From assembly GCA_964472905.1 (NCBI GenBank), contig CAYYMI010000061.1, positions 1 through 13,281 of the forward strand: a stretch of 13,281 nucleotides of DNA, in the 5' to 3' direction. Within the stretch, counting starts at the first letter, position 1. Every line of letters begins with the position of its first letter. The notes below the pieces were generated by a model. The model searched no databases. It had not been told where the DNA came from and saw nothing but the letters and a program-made list of their open reading frames with translations. A program made the translations under genes and the position numbers. Positions 1 through 7,906 of the stretch are shown here, piece after piece. This stretch comes from Hellea sp964472905. Its GTDB lineage: Bacteria > Pseudomonadota > Alphaproteobacteria > Caulobacterales > Maricaulaceae.

Positions 1-2013
1 ACCCGCACAGATGACACGCGTCAGTCTGAACTTTTAAGCATTCAAAAACTGATGCAATCAGGTGACTTTGATAGCGCTTTAAAGCAATTAGACGACATCT
101 TGAGAGGGGATGAGAACTTCGCAGATGCGCTTTATATGAAAGCGGCCTGTCTTAGATATTTGAAACGACCAGAACAGGCTTTCGAGACTCTTGAAGCGCT
201 CAAGTCTATAGTGCCAGAGTTTGGCCGTGCGTTTCAAGAGGAAGGTCATCTTTATCGTGCGGCCGGAGACAAGAAAAAAGCGCTCAACGCTTTTAAGCTC
301 GCTTGTCAATTTAACCCCGTATTGACGAGCAGTTGGAATGCGCAAGCTGAATTATTACGGGATTTAAACGGCAATGAGAATGAAATTAATGTTGCATTAG
401 CGCAAGTTGATCGCATTAAATATCTTCCTAAAGAAGTGGTCGCGGCCACACATTACCTAGCAGAAAAACGGCTTATTAAAGCGGAAAATTTGTGCCGTCA
501 TTTTTTAAAATCAAACCCTAAAAATACGGATGCGATGAGACTTTTAGCTGAAATTGCTGAAAGTTTCGGGGCTATGGAAGAGGCTGAGTTTTTATTAGAA
601 AGCGCTGTTGAATTTGAACCTGGCCTCGTTCAATTGCGTCTAGATTATTTGCAAATTTTACGACGCCGACAGAAATTACAAAGCGCTTATGAGCAAGCTG
701 AATATTTGTATGATCGTGACTCTAATAATACGACCTTCCAGGCTCAGATGGCCATATGTCATATGCAATTAGGGGATTATGAAAAATCAATACAGCTCTT
801 CGAAACAGTCAAACAGCAAGAGCCAAATAATTTTGCCAACCTAACATCTTTAGGACATGCTTTAAAAACGAGTGGGAAAAATGAAGCTGGCATTCAGAAT
901 TACAGGCAAGCTTACAAAGCAAACCCCACACATGGTGAGGCTTATTTTTCACTCGCTAATCTGAAAACTTATAAGTTCGCAGAAACAGAAGTGAATGACA
1001 TGTTGGCGCAAGTTGCGTCAAAAGATTTAACTTATCGCGATCGAATCCATTTCTTATTTGCTCTCGGAAAGGCCCATGAGGATCGGAAAGATTATCAAAA
1101 ATCTTTCGAATTTTACAAACAAGCTAACGATCTTGGGCGTAAGCAAATGCGTTATGATTCCGAGAAAATGAGCATCGGATTAGCGGGGCAAATGGAAGTC
1201 TGCACATCAGATTTATTCGAGGCTCAGTCTGGCAAAGGGTGTTTAGCACCTGATCCTATATTTATTGTGGGTTTGCCGCGCGCTGGGTCGACTTTGCTCG
1301 AGCAAATTATAGCGTCGCATAGTCGGGTTGATGGAACACAAGAATTAGGAAATATATTATCCTTAGCCCATACATTACGGGGGCGAGGGAGAACAGCTGA
1401 GACCTCACAATACCCAAAGGTCTTACACAAACTATCTGGCGAAAAACTGACACAATTAGGTGAAAAATTTATAGACGATACGCGGATACATCGCGGAGAT
1501 GCGCCGTTCTTTATTGATAAGATGCCGAACAACTTCCGGCATATCGGTCTAATTCATCTCATATTACCTAATGCGAAAATAATCGATGCGCGCCGCCATC
1601 CTATGGCATGTTGTTTTTCAGGTTTTAAGCAGCATTTTGCGGAAGGCCAAGAATTCACTTATGGTCTAGAACAAATTGGAAAATATTATCGCGATTATGT
1701 TGCTTTAATGGACCATTGGGACAAGTTTCTACCCAATAAAGTTCTGCGTGTTCAATATGAAGACGTTGTTGCAGATACCGAAACACAAGTGCGCCGTATT
1801 TTAGACTATCTTGAATTGCCCTTTGAACAGGCCAGTGTGGATTTTCACAAATCAAAGCGCTCGGTAAGAACACCCAGTTCGGAACAGGTCCGGCAACCTA
1901 TATTTAAGTCTGGTCTTGAACAATGGCGCAATTTCGAGCCTTGGCTTAATCCCTTAAAAGAAGCCTTGGGGGAAGACGTTTTAAAACGCTATCCGATCAA
2001 ATCGATTTCATGA
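1..2013 (+). CDS. TPR-repeat sulfotransferase (5'-partial at window edge)
   Basis: Likely a cytoplasmic enzyme that moves sulfate from PAPS to an unknown acceptor, with a TPR array for protein or substrate docking. Numbering from the ATG at 52, helical repeats of TPR type fill about residues 4-105 and 136-310, and a sulfotransferase domain fills about 400-640. The 5'-phosphosulfate loop GLPRAGST is at 407-414. The 3'-phosphate site is the R515-H-P...S523 pair, with the eight-residue spacing seen in PAPS sulfotransferases. The reading frame is open from base 1 to the ATG at 52 with no stop, and no ribosome site precedes that ATG, so the gene probably begins upstream of the window and 52 is an internal Met. 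The stop overlaps the start of the methyltransferase by 4 nt (ATGA), so the two are co-translated. The family is clear; the acceptor is not. Confidence 0.85.
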   Translation, partial: TRTDDTRQSELLSIQKLMQSGDFDSALKQLDDILRGDENFADALYMKAACLRYLKRPEQAFETLEALKSIVPEFGRAFQEEGHLYRAAGDKKKALNAFKLACQFNPVLTSSWNAQAELLRDLNGNENEINVALAQVDRIKYLPKEVVAATHYLAEKRLIKAENLCRHFLKSNPKNTDAMRLLAEIAESFGAMEEAEFLLESAVEFEPGLVQLRLDYLQILRRRQKLQSAYEQAEYLYDRDSNNTTFQAQMAICHMQLGDYEKSIQLFETVKQQEPNNFANLTSLGHALKTSGKNEAGIQNYRQAYKANPTHGEAYFSLANLKTYKFAETEVNDMLAQVASKDLTYRDRIHFLFALGKAHEDRKDYQKSFEFYKQANDLGRKQMRYDSEKMSIGLAGQMEVCTSDLFEAQSGKGCLAPDPIFIVGLPRAGSTLLEQIIASHSRVDGTQELGNILSLAHTLRGRGRTAETSQYPKVLHKLSGEKLTQLGEKFIDDTRIHRGDAPFFIDKMPNNFRHIGLIHLILPNAKIIDARRHPMACCFSGFKQHFAEGQEFTYGLEQIGKYYRDYVALMDHWDKFLPNKVLRVQYEDVVADTETQVRRILDYLELPFEQASVDFHKSKRSVRTPSSEQVRQPIFKSGLEQWRNFEPWLNPLKEALGEDVLKRYPIKSIS

Positions 2014-2645
2014 CTTATAGCAAAAATGATAAGCTTGAAAAAGTATATGCTGCGAAGACGGATGCCCAACGTCGTCAGGCTTATAATGATTGGGCAGCCA
2101 GTTATGATATTGATGTAAGCTCATTTGGAATTCAGCTTCCTTATGTTGGGGCAAGTGTTTTTGCGCGCCATGTCTCATTCGGCATGGGACCTATTCTCGA
2201 TGCGGGCTGTGGAACTGGTATGCATAGCTTGCCTTTAAAATTGATGGGCTATCATAACTTTCACGGTATCGATTTGTCTGAGGGCATGATCGAAATTGCA
2301 CGTCAGCGGCACATTTACGATAGTTTACAAACAATGGCCTTGGGTGGCCCTTTGGGCTTTGAGGATGATCAATTTTCAGTAACTTATTCTATTGGGTGTT
2401 TGGCCCCGGGAAATGCGCCTCCAAATAGTTTGGATGAATTTATACGTGTGACCCAACCAGGCGGGCTAATCATATGGTCGACGCATGGGCATATCAATTC
2501 CCAAACACAGCTTTATCATGATTACAGGGCTAGGTTATCAGAAGAAAAACTATGGTCTTTGAAATTTGAAACGCCTGCATTTGTATCCATGCCGAATGGA
2601 GATTCTAATATCAAACATGCCATTTACGTTTATCGTGTGAGCTAA
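2010..2645 (+). CDS. Class I SAM-dependent methyltransferase
   Basis: A 211-residue soluble protein with a Rossmann-type methyltransferase fold. Motif I is ILDAGCGTG at residues 62-70, and the acidic residue that usually holds the ribose of SAM is D88 in GIDLS. A later strand reads VTQPGGLIIWSTHG, the usual region after motif III. The N-terminal stretch (about 20-55, containing AYNDWAASYD) resembles the lead-in of small-molecule methyltransferases of the METTL27-like kind. The start ATG lies inside the sulfotransferase stop region, so translation is probably coupled. The next gene starts 11 nt after the stop. The substrate cannot be told from sequence; pairing with a sulfotransferase suggests decoration of a small molecule or peptide, which is inference. 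Confidence 0.85.
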   Translation: MTYSKNDKLEKVYAAKTDAQRRQAYNDWAASYDIDVSSFGIQLPYVGASVFARHVSFGMGPILDAGCGTGMHSLPLKLMGYHNFHGIDLSEGMIEIARQRHIYDSLQTMALGGPLGFEDDQFSVTYSIGCLAPGNAPPNSLDEFIRVTQPGGLIIWSTHGHINSQTQLYHDYRARLSEEKLWSLKFETPAFVSMPNGDSNIKHAIYVYRVS

Positions 2646-2656
2646 AGGAGAGTTTT

Positions 2657-3658
2657 ATGAGTCATCAAATTATGTCAGTCGAGGCGATACATTCACTCGC
2701 TACAAAAACCCTCGCCTCATTTGGCGCAGATGAATTAAATGCCGGTGCTGTTGCTGATATTATAACAATGGCCGAACGTGATGGGTGTGTGTCTCATGGC
2801 TTGTTTCGGTTACCGGGTTATGTGGCTACGTTAAAGAGCGGCAAAGTGAATGGCAAGGCAAGACCTACTGTAACTAAATTAGCGCCTGCAGTTGTACAGG
2901 TGAATGGACATAACGCCTTTGCGCCTACGGCATTACAAGTTGGACGGCCAGCCTTAATAGAAGCGGCAAAAACATGCGGCGTTGCCATTATGCCCCTGAT
3001 AGGCATTCATCATTTTGCGGCGCTTTGGACAGAATTAGAACCAGTGTGTGACGCGGATCTCGCGGCCTTTGCCTGTACATCTTATAAACCTTCCGTTATT
3101 CCTGCTGGTGGTAAGAAGGCTTTATTTGGCACAAATCCAATTGCCTTTGGGTGGCCGCGAAAAGGCAAAGCGCCGATGGTATTTGATATGGCCACGTCTG
3201 TTATGGCGCGCGGTGAAGTCGGGGTAGCAGCGCGCGATGGTCACACCTTACCAGAAGGCGTAGGCGTTGATGCTGATGGCAATCCAACAACTGACCCTAA
3301 TGAAATCCTTAAAGGCGCGTTGATGACATTTGGTGGCTATAAAGGTTCCTCATTGTCGATGATGGTTGAATTACTATCTGGCGCGATGATCGGCGAGAGC
3401 TTCAGTTTCGAAGCGGCAGAGCGCGATAATAATGATGGCGGCCCACCTCAAGGCGGAGAGTTTTTAATGGCCATTGATCCTTCGCTTGTGCGCGGAGATG
3501 AGGGGTGGGGTAATCACGCTGAAGGCTTTTTTGATAAAATTTATGAACAGGATGGAACTCGCTTACCGGGTGACAGACGTTTATCAAACCGCGCAAAACA
3601 TGATAAAGAAGGCGTAGAGGTTTCGCAAATCATACTTGATAAAATTAGCGCGTTATAA
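2657..3658 (+). CDS. Ldh_2-family imino-acid reductase (Delta1-piperideine/pyrroline-2-carboxylate reductase-like)
   Basis: A 333-residue member of the LDH2/MDH2 oxidoreductase family (PF02615), of normal length. The catalytic SHG is at 46-48 (H47), followed by LFRLPGY. Other family landmarks are HHFAALW (118-124), LFGTNPIAF (156-164), VFDMATSVMA, LPEGVGVDADGNPTTDP and FGGYKGSSLSMMVELL. From memory, these match Pseudomonas DpkA, which reduces Delta1-piperideine-2-carboxylate and Delta1-pyrroline-2-carboxylate to L-pipecolate and L-proline with NADPH, more closely than malate or lactate dehydrogenases. A strong AAGGAG at 2645-2650, 6 nt before the ATG, fixes the start. The 11-nt gap upstream suggests it is in the same transcript as the methyltransferase. 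The aldehyde dehydrogenase downstream fits proline/hydroxyproline/lysine-type catabolism. Family is very likely; exact substrate is moderate. Confidence 0.8.
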   Translation: MSHQIMSVEAIHSLATKTLASFGADELNAGAVADIITMAERDGCVSHGLFRLPGYVATLKSGKVNGKARPTVTKLAPAVVQVNGHNAFAPTALQVGRPALIEAAKTCGVAIMPLIGIHHFAALWTELEPVCDADLAAFACTSYKPSVIPAGGKKALFGTNPIAFGWPRKGKAPMVFDMATSVMARGEVGVAARDGHTLPEGVGVDADGNPTTDPNEILKGALMTFGGYKGSSLSMMVELLSGAMIGESFSFEAAERDNNDGGPPQGGEFLMAIDPSLVRGDEGWGNHAEGFFDKIYEQDGTRLPGDRRLSNRAKHDKEGVEVSQIILDKISAL

Positions 3659-3782
3659 TGCAGCCTGTGACGAGTTTTAAACGTATCGTCTTGTTGATTT
3701 ATACTTCTAAATAAGACCGCATTATGAGACTTCAAAGATGAAGCAGAACAAGGTAGTCCATTAGAGGACAAAGGATAGATTT

Positions 3783-5216
3783 ATGACAGATATTTACGGT
3801 AGCTTGATAAACGGTGAATGGGATACGTCCGGCCCTCAAACGCCTAACATCAATCCATCTGATATTTCAGATATAATCGGTCATACGGCATCAGCCTCCA
3901 GCTCTCAGGTTGAGGACGCTATTGCGGCCGCACGCGCGGCGCAACCGGCTTGGGACGCCGTAAAACTGGAAGAAAAGAAAAACATGCTCCACGCCATCGG
4001 TCAGGAGTTGATTGACCGTTGCGATGAAATTGGCACGATACTCTCACGCGAAGAAGGAAAACCTTTTGGGGAAGGGCGCGGCGAAACATTTCGCGCAGGT
4101 GAATTTTATCAATATTATGCCGCCGAATGTTTACGTCAAATTGGCGAGAGCGCGGCCTCTGTTCGTCCTGGCATAAATATCGAGATATCGCGCGAACCTA
4201 TTGGCGTTGTTGGATTAATAACGCCGTGGAATTTTCCAATTGCGATTGCGGCGTGGAAAATGGGCCCTGCATTGGCTTATGGCAATACGGTTGTTTTAAA
4301 ACCTTCTGAAGTCACACCTGCAACGGCGCATGTGTTGGCCGAAGTCCTCGATAAACATTTACCCAAAGGTGTCTTTAACATGGTTCAAGGCGGCGGTGAC
4401 GTCGGAGCGGCTTTATCCTCTGGCAAAATCGACGGTGTGTCCTTTACGGGTTCTGTGGCGACAGGACGCAAAATTGCTCAGTCGGCTATTCAGAATATGG
4501 CACGCATTCAATGTGAAATGGGCAGTAAGAACCCAATCGTTATTATGGACAATGCCGATATGGATATTGCGGTGGCGCAATCTATTCACGGAGCTTTTGG
4601 GGCGTCAGGTCAGAAGTGCACGGCGTCTTCGCGTCTGATGGTTCATGAAAAAATTCATGACGAATTTGTTGATAAACTCAGTAAAGCTGCTCAAGCCAAG
4701 AAAGTTGGTCATGCCTTAGAAGAGGGGACGGAGTTGGGCCCTGTTGTTTCAGAAAACCAAATGGATAAAATCTTAGACTATATGCAACTTGCCAAGGATG
4801 AAGGCGGTGAATTGGTCACTGGGGGCGAGCGCCTTAAGCGTGACAAAGAGGGCTATTACCTCTCGCCCACAATTTTCACAGGCACTAAAAATGATATGCG
4901 AGTGAACCGCGAAGAAATTTTTGGCCCCATGACCTGTGTTCAGAAAATCAACTCTTATGAAGAAGGGCTTGCGATTGCCAATGATACAGAATTTGGCTTG
5001 GCCGCGTCGATAATGACGAGCAACCTCAAAGAGGCCGAACATTTCAAACGTAATGCAAGATTTGGTAGCGTCTTGGTTAATCTCGCCACAGCAGGGCTTG
5101 ACTATCATGTGCCCTTTGGCGGACGAAATTCGTCTAGCTATGGGCCGCGTGAGCAAGGCATGCACGCGAAGGATTTTTACACGATTATGAAAACGGCCTA
5201 TACGAACCCCGGTTAA
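3783..5216 (+). CDS. Aldehyde dehydrogenase, alpha-ketoglutarate-semialdehyde dehydrogenase-like
   Basis: A 477-residue NAD(P)-dependent aldehyde dehydrogenase with all catalytic elements: TPWNFP (147-152, oxyanion N150), FTGS (221-224), general base E245 and nucleophile C279 in GQKCTAS. The E-to-C spacing of 34 is standard. The whole sequence, including the tail SYGPREQGMHAKDFYTIMKT, resembles Bacillus YcbD/GucD-type 2,5-dioxopentanoate dehydrogenases, which oxidise alpha-ketoglutarate semialdehyde to 2-oxoglutarate at the end of hydroxyproline and sugar-acid pathways. Oddly, the usual E-[LM]-G-G-K-N-P reads EMGSKNP (S248). AAGGAT at 3771-3776 lies 6 nt before the ATG and supports the start. 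It is the first of four nearly seamless genes, with M19 starting 3 nt after its stop. Substrate assignment rests on recalled similarity and is moderate. Confidence 0.82.
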   Translation: MTDIYGSLINGEWDTSGPQTPNINPSDISDIIGHTASASSSQVEDAIAAARAAQPAWDAVKLEEKKNMLHAIGQELIDRCDEIGTILSREEGKPFGEGRGETFRAGEFYQYYAAECLRQIGESAASVRPGINIEISREPIGVVGLITPWNFPIAIAAWKMGPALAYGNTVVLKPSEVTPATAHVLAEVLDKHLPKGVFNMVQGGGDVGAALSSGKIDGVSFTGSVATGRKIAQSAIQNMARIQCEMGSKNPIVIMDNADMDIAVAQSIHGAFGASGQKCTASSRLMVHEKIHDEFVDKLSKAAQAKKVGHALEEGTELGPVVSENQMDKILDYMQLAKDEGGELVTGGERLKRDKEGYYLSPTIFTGTKNDMRVNREEIFGPMTCVQKINSYEEGLAIANDTEFGLAASIMTSNLKEAEHFKRNARFGSVLVNLATAGLDYHVPFGGRNSSSYGPREQGMHAKDFYTIMKTAYTNPG

Positions 5217-5219
5217 ACC

Positions 5220-6197
5220 ATGCTGATTATTGACGCTCTACAATATGTAAACTGGACTCGCGAGCTTTTCGAAGAGGCGAAAGCCGGCGGGGTCAATGCT
5301 ATTCATGTCACAATCGCTTATTGGGAAAATACGCGTGACTCCCTAGAAAATATAGGCGATTGGCGAAAGCGGTTTCGGGATTATGCTGATCTGATTATGC
5401 CCGTGCATCAAGCCTCAGATATATTAGCCGCTCAAAAATCAGGAAAAATTGGAATTATTTTTGGTTTCCAAAACTGCTCCCCTATCGAAGATGATTTACG
5501 CATGGTCGAAACGCTCCATGATCAAGGCGTTCGGATTATGCAGCTTACCTATAACAATCAAAGTTTGCTGGCTACGGGATGCTATGAAGACGGCGATAGC
5601 GGCGTGACGCGTTTTGGCCGCGAAGTCATCAAAGAGATGAACCGTGTGGGCATGATCATTGATATGTCTCACAGCGCAGAGCACTCAACCCTACAAACCA
5701 TCGAGCTTTCCAAGCGCCCAATTGCCATTACTCATGCCAACCCCTTGAGCTGGCATGAAGCCTTGCGCAATAAATCAGATACCGTTCTTAAAGCGCTGAG
5801 TGAGAGCGGTGGTATGCTTGGCTTTTCTATGTATCCGTTTCATCTCAATAATGGTCCTGACTGCAAACTGGATGATTTTTGCGGCATGATAATGGATACG
5901 GCTGAACTGATGGGGATAGATCATATCGGCATTGGGTCTGACCTTTGCCAAAACTGGGGCTATGAGACTTTGGAATGGATGCGCTCTGGTAAATGGACGT
6001 TCAAACCTGATTACGGAGAGGGAAGCGCGTCGAACGCAGATTGGCCGCGTCAACCCGATTGGTTTAAAAGCAGTCAAGATTTTGGCAATATCGCGGAGGG
6101 TCTAACGTCAAAAGGCATGTCGCAAAACGATGTTGAAAAAGTCATGGGACTGAATTGGCTTAACTTTTTTGATGACGGCTTCGCTGGACAGGCGTGA
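5220..6197 (+). CDS. M19 (renal dipeptidase) family protein with non-canonical metal site
   Basis: A 325-residue soluble TIM-barrel hydrolase of the membrane-dipeptidase family. Retained landmarks are DMSH (H151), THANP (H172), LRNKSD and GIGSDL (D241), equivalent to the two zinc histidines and the catalytic aspartate of renal dipeptidase. The N-terminal HxD pair is missing (D5-A-L-Q-Y9 where D-G-H-x-D is expected), and the bridging glutamate is Q84 in GFQNC. There is no signal peptide, so it is cytoplasmic. It closely recalls Pseudomonas PA5396, which lies near dimethylglycine/betaine catabolism genes and also reads GFQN, so this is a subfamily trait rather than decay. It starts 3 nt after the aldehyde dehydrogenase stop with no visible ribosome site, implying coupling. 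Activity may be mononuclear or not peptidase at all. Confidence 0.85.
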   Translation: MLIIDALQYVNWTRELFEEAKAGGVNAIHVTIAYWENTRDSLENIGDWRKRFRDYADLIMPVHQASDILAAQKSGKIGIIFGFQNCSPIEDDLRMVETLHDQGVRIMQLTYNNQSLLATGCYEDGDSGVTRFGREVIKEMNRVGMIIDMSHSAEHSTLQTIELSKRPIAITHANPLSWHEALRNKSDTVLKALSESGGMLGFSMYPFHLNNGPDCKLDDFCGMIMDTAELMGIDHIGIGSDLCQNWGYETLEWMRSGKWTFKPDYGEGSASNADWPRQPDWFKSSQDFGNIAEGLTSKGMSQNDVEKVMGLNWLNFFDDGFAGQA

Positions 6198-7906
6198 TGC
6201 TAGAACCACAACAACACATTAGTGGCGATGCGGATCTCATATTCCGCCCTGCAAATGTGGTTATGGACCTCAATCGATTGGGGACGCTTTATCCATACCC
6301 TCTGAGTTTTATGCGGTGCCTTATGCGCCGTATTATGCGGGAACAATGGCGCATTATACCCACAATTTTTGATCTCGATAAAGACGGGTATGGGGATGTG
6401 GTCTATGAGGTCACCACGCCTCACAATACCTATAGCTACGTTATTTTTTCTAAGTTTCTCGATCCTGATAAACGCAGTGACCGCGTGATCGCCGAAGATT
6501 GGGATATGACAGTGACGCTCTGTCACGGAAGCGTTGATAAAGAGAGATTGGACTTTTTACGCGCCAATGTTCCGCTCCAGGAAATGGGCCGTGTTGATCC
6601 GAACTGTTTTGTCCTCTCTCGAGCCAATAAGAGCGTGAGAAATTATAATTATGTCATCGAGTCCTTAGCCAAGGGAGACCAGCCCGACCTCGACGCCATG
6701 GCAAAGGTTGGTTATCTATACAGGACAACGGCCGTCTATGGCAGCGGCAAATTCGGCATGGCTGATTGGGAGAAAGTCAAAACAAAATATACAGACTTTG
6801 CCAGCCCGTTTGCAGCGGAGATGTTCTCTTGTTTTCTTATTCGGCATTTTAGTTTGGAGCAGGCGGATTGGGTTGCAAAACACCGTAGCCCGAAAACAGC
6901 AGTTCCCATGGATAATGCGATTAAGCGTTATGTTGGTATAGGCAATGCGACAGGTCTTGGCATGGCGCCTTATCTGATTAATCACCCGCTGCTTATCGCA
7001 AACTGGATTGAGATTAGAGAGACGGCTCTAGCACGTATCTTGGCGTCTGGAGAGCCAACGATTGAGAAACGCGGTCATTTTGAATGTTATATCTTGAAAG
7101 CGATGCAGCATCTGGACGAAATATCAACAGATAATACCGAACAAAATGCCATAAATGCGAGAGCGCGAGATGAGATAGAAAAATGTCTATCATGGTGCCG
7201 AGAAGCGGGCACGCAAATCTCTGACTGGTCAGTTTTGACAGGCTATGCCGCCGGGAACTTTGGCATTGAAACGCAAGAACTCATTAATGCATTGCTCTGT
7301 GAATTGTACCCTGAGCTAATCTACGACCTCGAAGACAAGCTGAACATAACAGAGCGCTATGAGATGACACCTCACATGAAAATATCAGAGCTGAAACGCC
7401 TTATAGAGCGCGATTATGATTGGGCTTTAGCTTATGATTTTGAAGACCGCTCATCCCTGGCGACATTTTGGTATAGGTCGGAAGAAAAGCAAGAACCCCG
7501 CCTTGGAAAAAGGTTTGAAGAACCAGGTGCAGACAAAGAAATGATGATGTGCATCGCGCGCGATGTTAGCCAATGTTATCAAGACCTGGGTAGCTTCGAA
7601 GACAATGAAGGTGATAAGTCGACAGCCCATTTTGCCTTTAGCCATCCAGAGCACCGTTACATTATTCGCCGTATTCAAACCATGAGCAAGACGCGTTACG
7701 GAGATATCCGATCAAATTTATTAGATGCAGATGTCCTCCCTATCCATTTACTGCGATGTAAGCTTTCCTTTTTCGGAGTCAGCAAATTTGACCCACGCTC
7801 TAAAATGTGGGTTCGAAATACGATGTTCCAAGGCGCGCCTCTCGTCTCCGATATCGGAGATGACGTCGGAGATCATTGGTGCTTTCCCATTCGGCCAGAG
7901 ATTTGA
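6197..7906 (+). CDS. Uncharacterised 569-residue conserved-looking protein
   Basis: No family was recognised. It appears soluble, with no signal peptide or membrane helix, and rich in aromatic, charged and Cys residues. A D-L-D-K-D-G-Y-G-D stretch at residues 59-67 fits the DxDxDGxxD calcium-loop pattern. A segment around 170-205 (NYNYVIESL then YRTTAVYGSGKFG) looks like a conserved core. The C-terminus ends in a compact GVSKFDPRSKMWVRNTMF region. The ATG at 6197 overlaps the M19 TGA by one base (TGATG); a GTG one codon earlier (6194) is an alternative start. The next gene begins with the same TGATG overlap. Codon use and lack of internal stops over 1.7 kb make it a real gene. Placement inside the operon suggests it handles the same substrate as M19 and the two dehydrogenases, perhaps as an enzyme; that is inference. 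Confidence 0.85.
   Translation: MLEPQQHISGDADLIFRPANVVMDLNRLGTLYPYPLSFMRCLMRRIMREQWRIIPTIFDLDKDGYGDVVYEVTTPHNTYSYVIFSKFLDPDKRSDRVIAEDWDMTVTLCHGSVDKERLDFLRANVPLQEMGRVDPNCFVLSRANKSVRNYNYVIESLAKGDQPDLDAMAKVGYLYRTTAVYGSGKFGMADWEKVKTKYTDFASPFAAEMFSCFLIRHFSLEQADWVAKHRSPKTAVPMDNAIKRYVGIGNATGLGMAPYLINHPLLIANWIEIRETALARILASGEPTIEKRGHFECYILKAMQHLDEISTDNTEQNAINARARDEIEKCLSWCREAGTQISDWSVLTGYAAGNFGIETQELINALLCELYPELIYDLEDKLNITERYEMTPHMKISELKRLIERDYDWALAYDFEDRSSLATFWYRSEEKQEPRLGKRFEEPGADKEMMMCIARDVSQCYQDLGSFEDNEGDKSTAHFAFSHPEHRYIIRRIQTMSKTRYGDIRSNLLDADVLPIHLLRCKLSFFGVSKFDPRSKMWVRNTMFQGAPLVSDIGDDVGDHWCFPIRPEI

Noticed and set aside
3665..3700. GACGA...TCGTC stem after the reductase gene as a terminator
   Set aside because: Only 5 bp of stem around a 12-nt loop and no continuous T-run; too weak to call, though it leaves open whether the aldehyde dehydrogenase has its own promoter.
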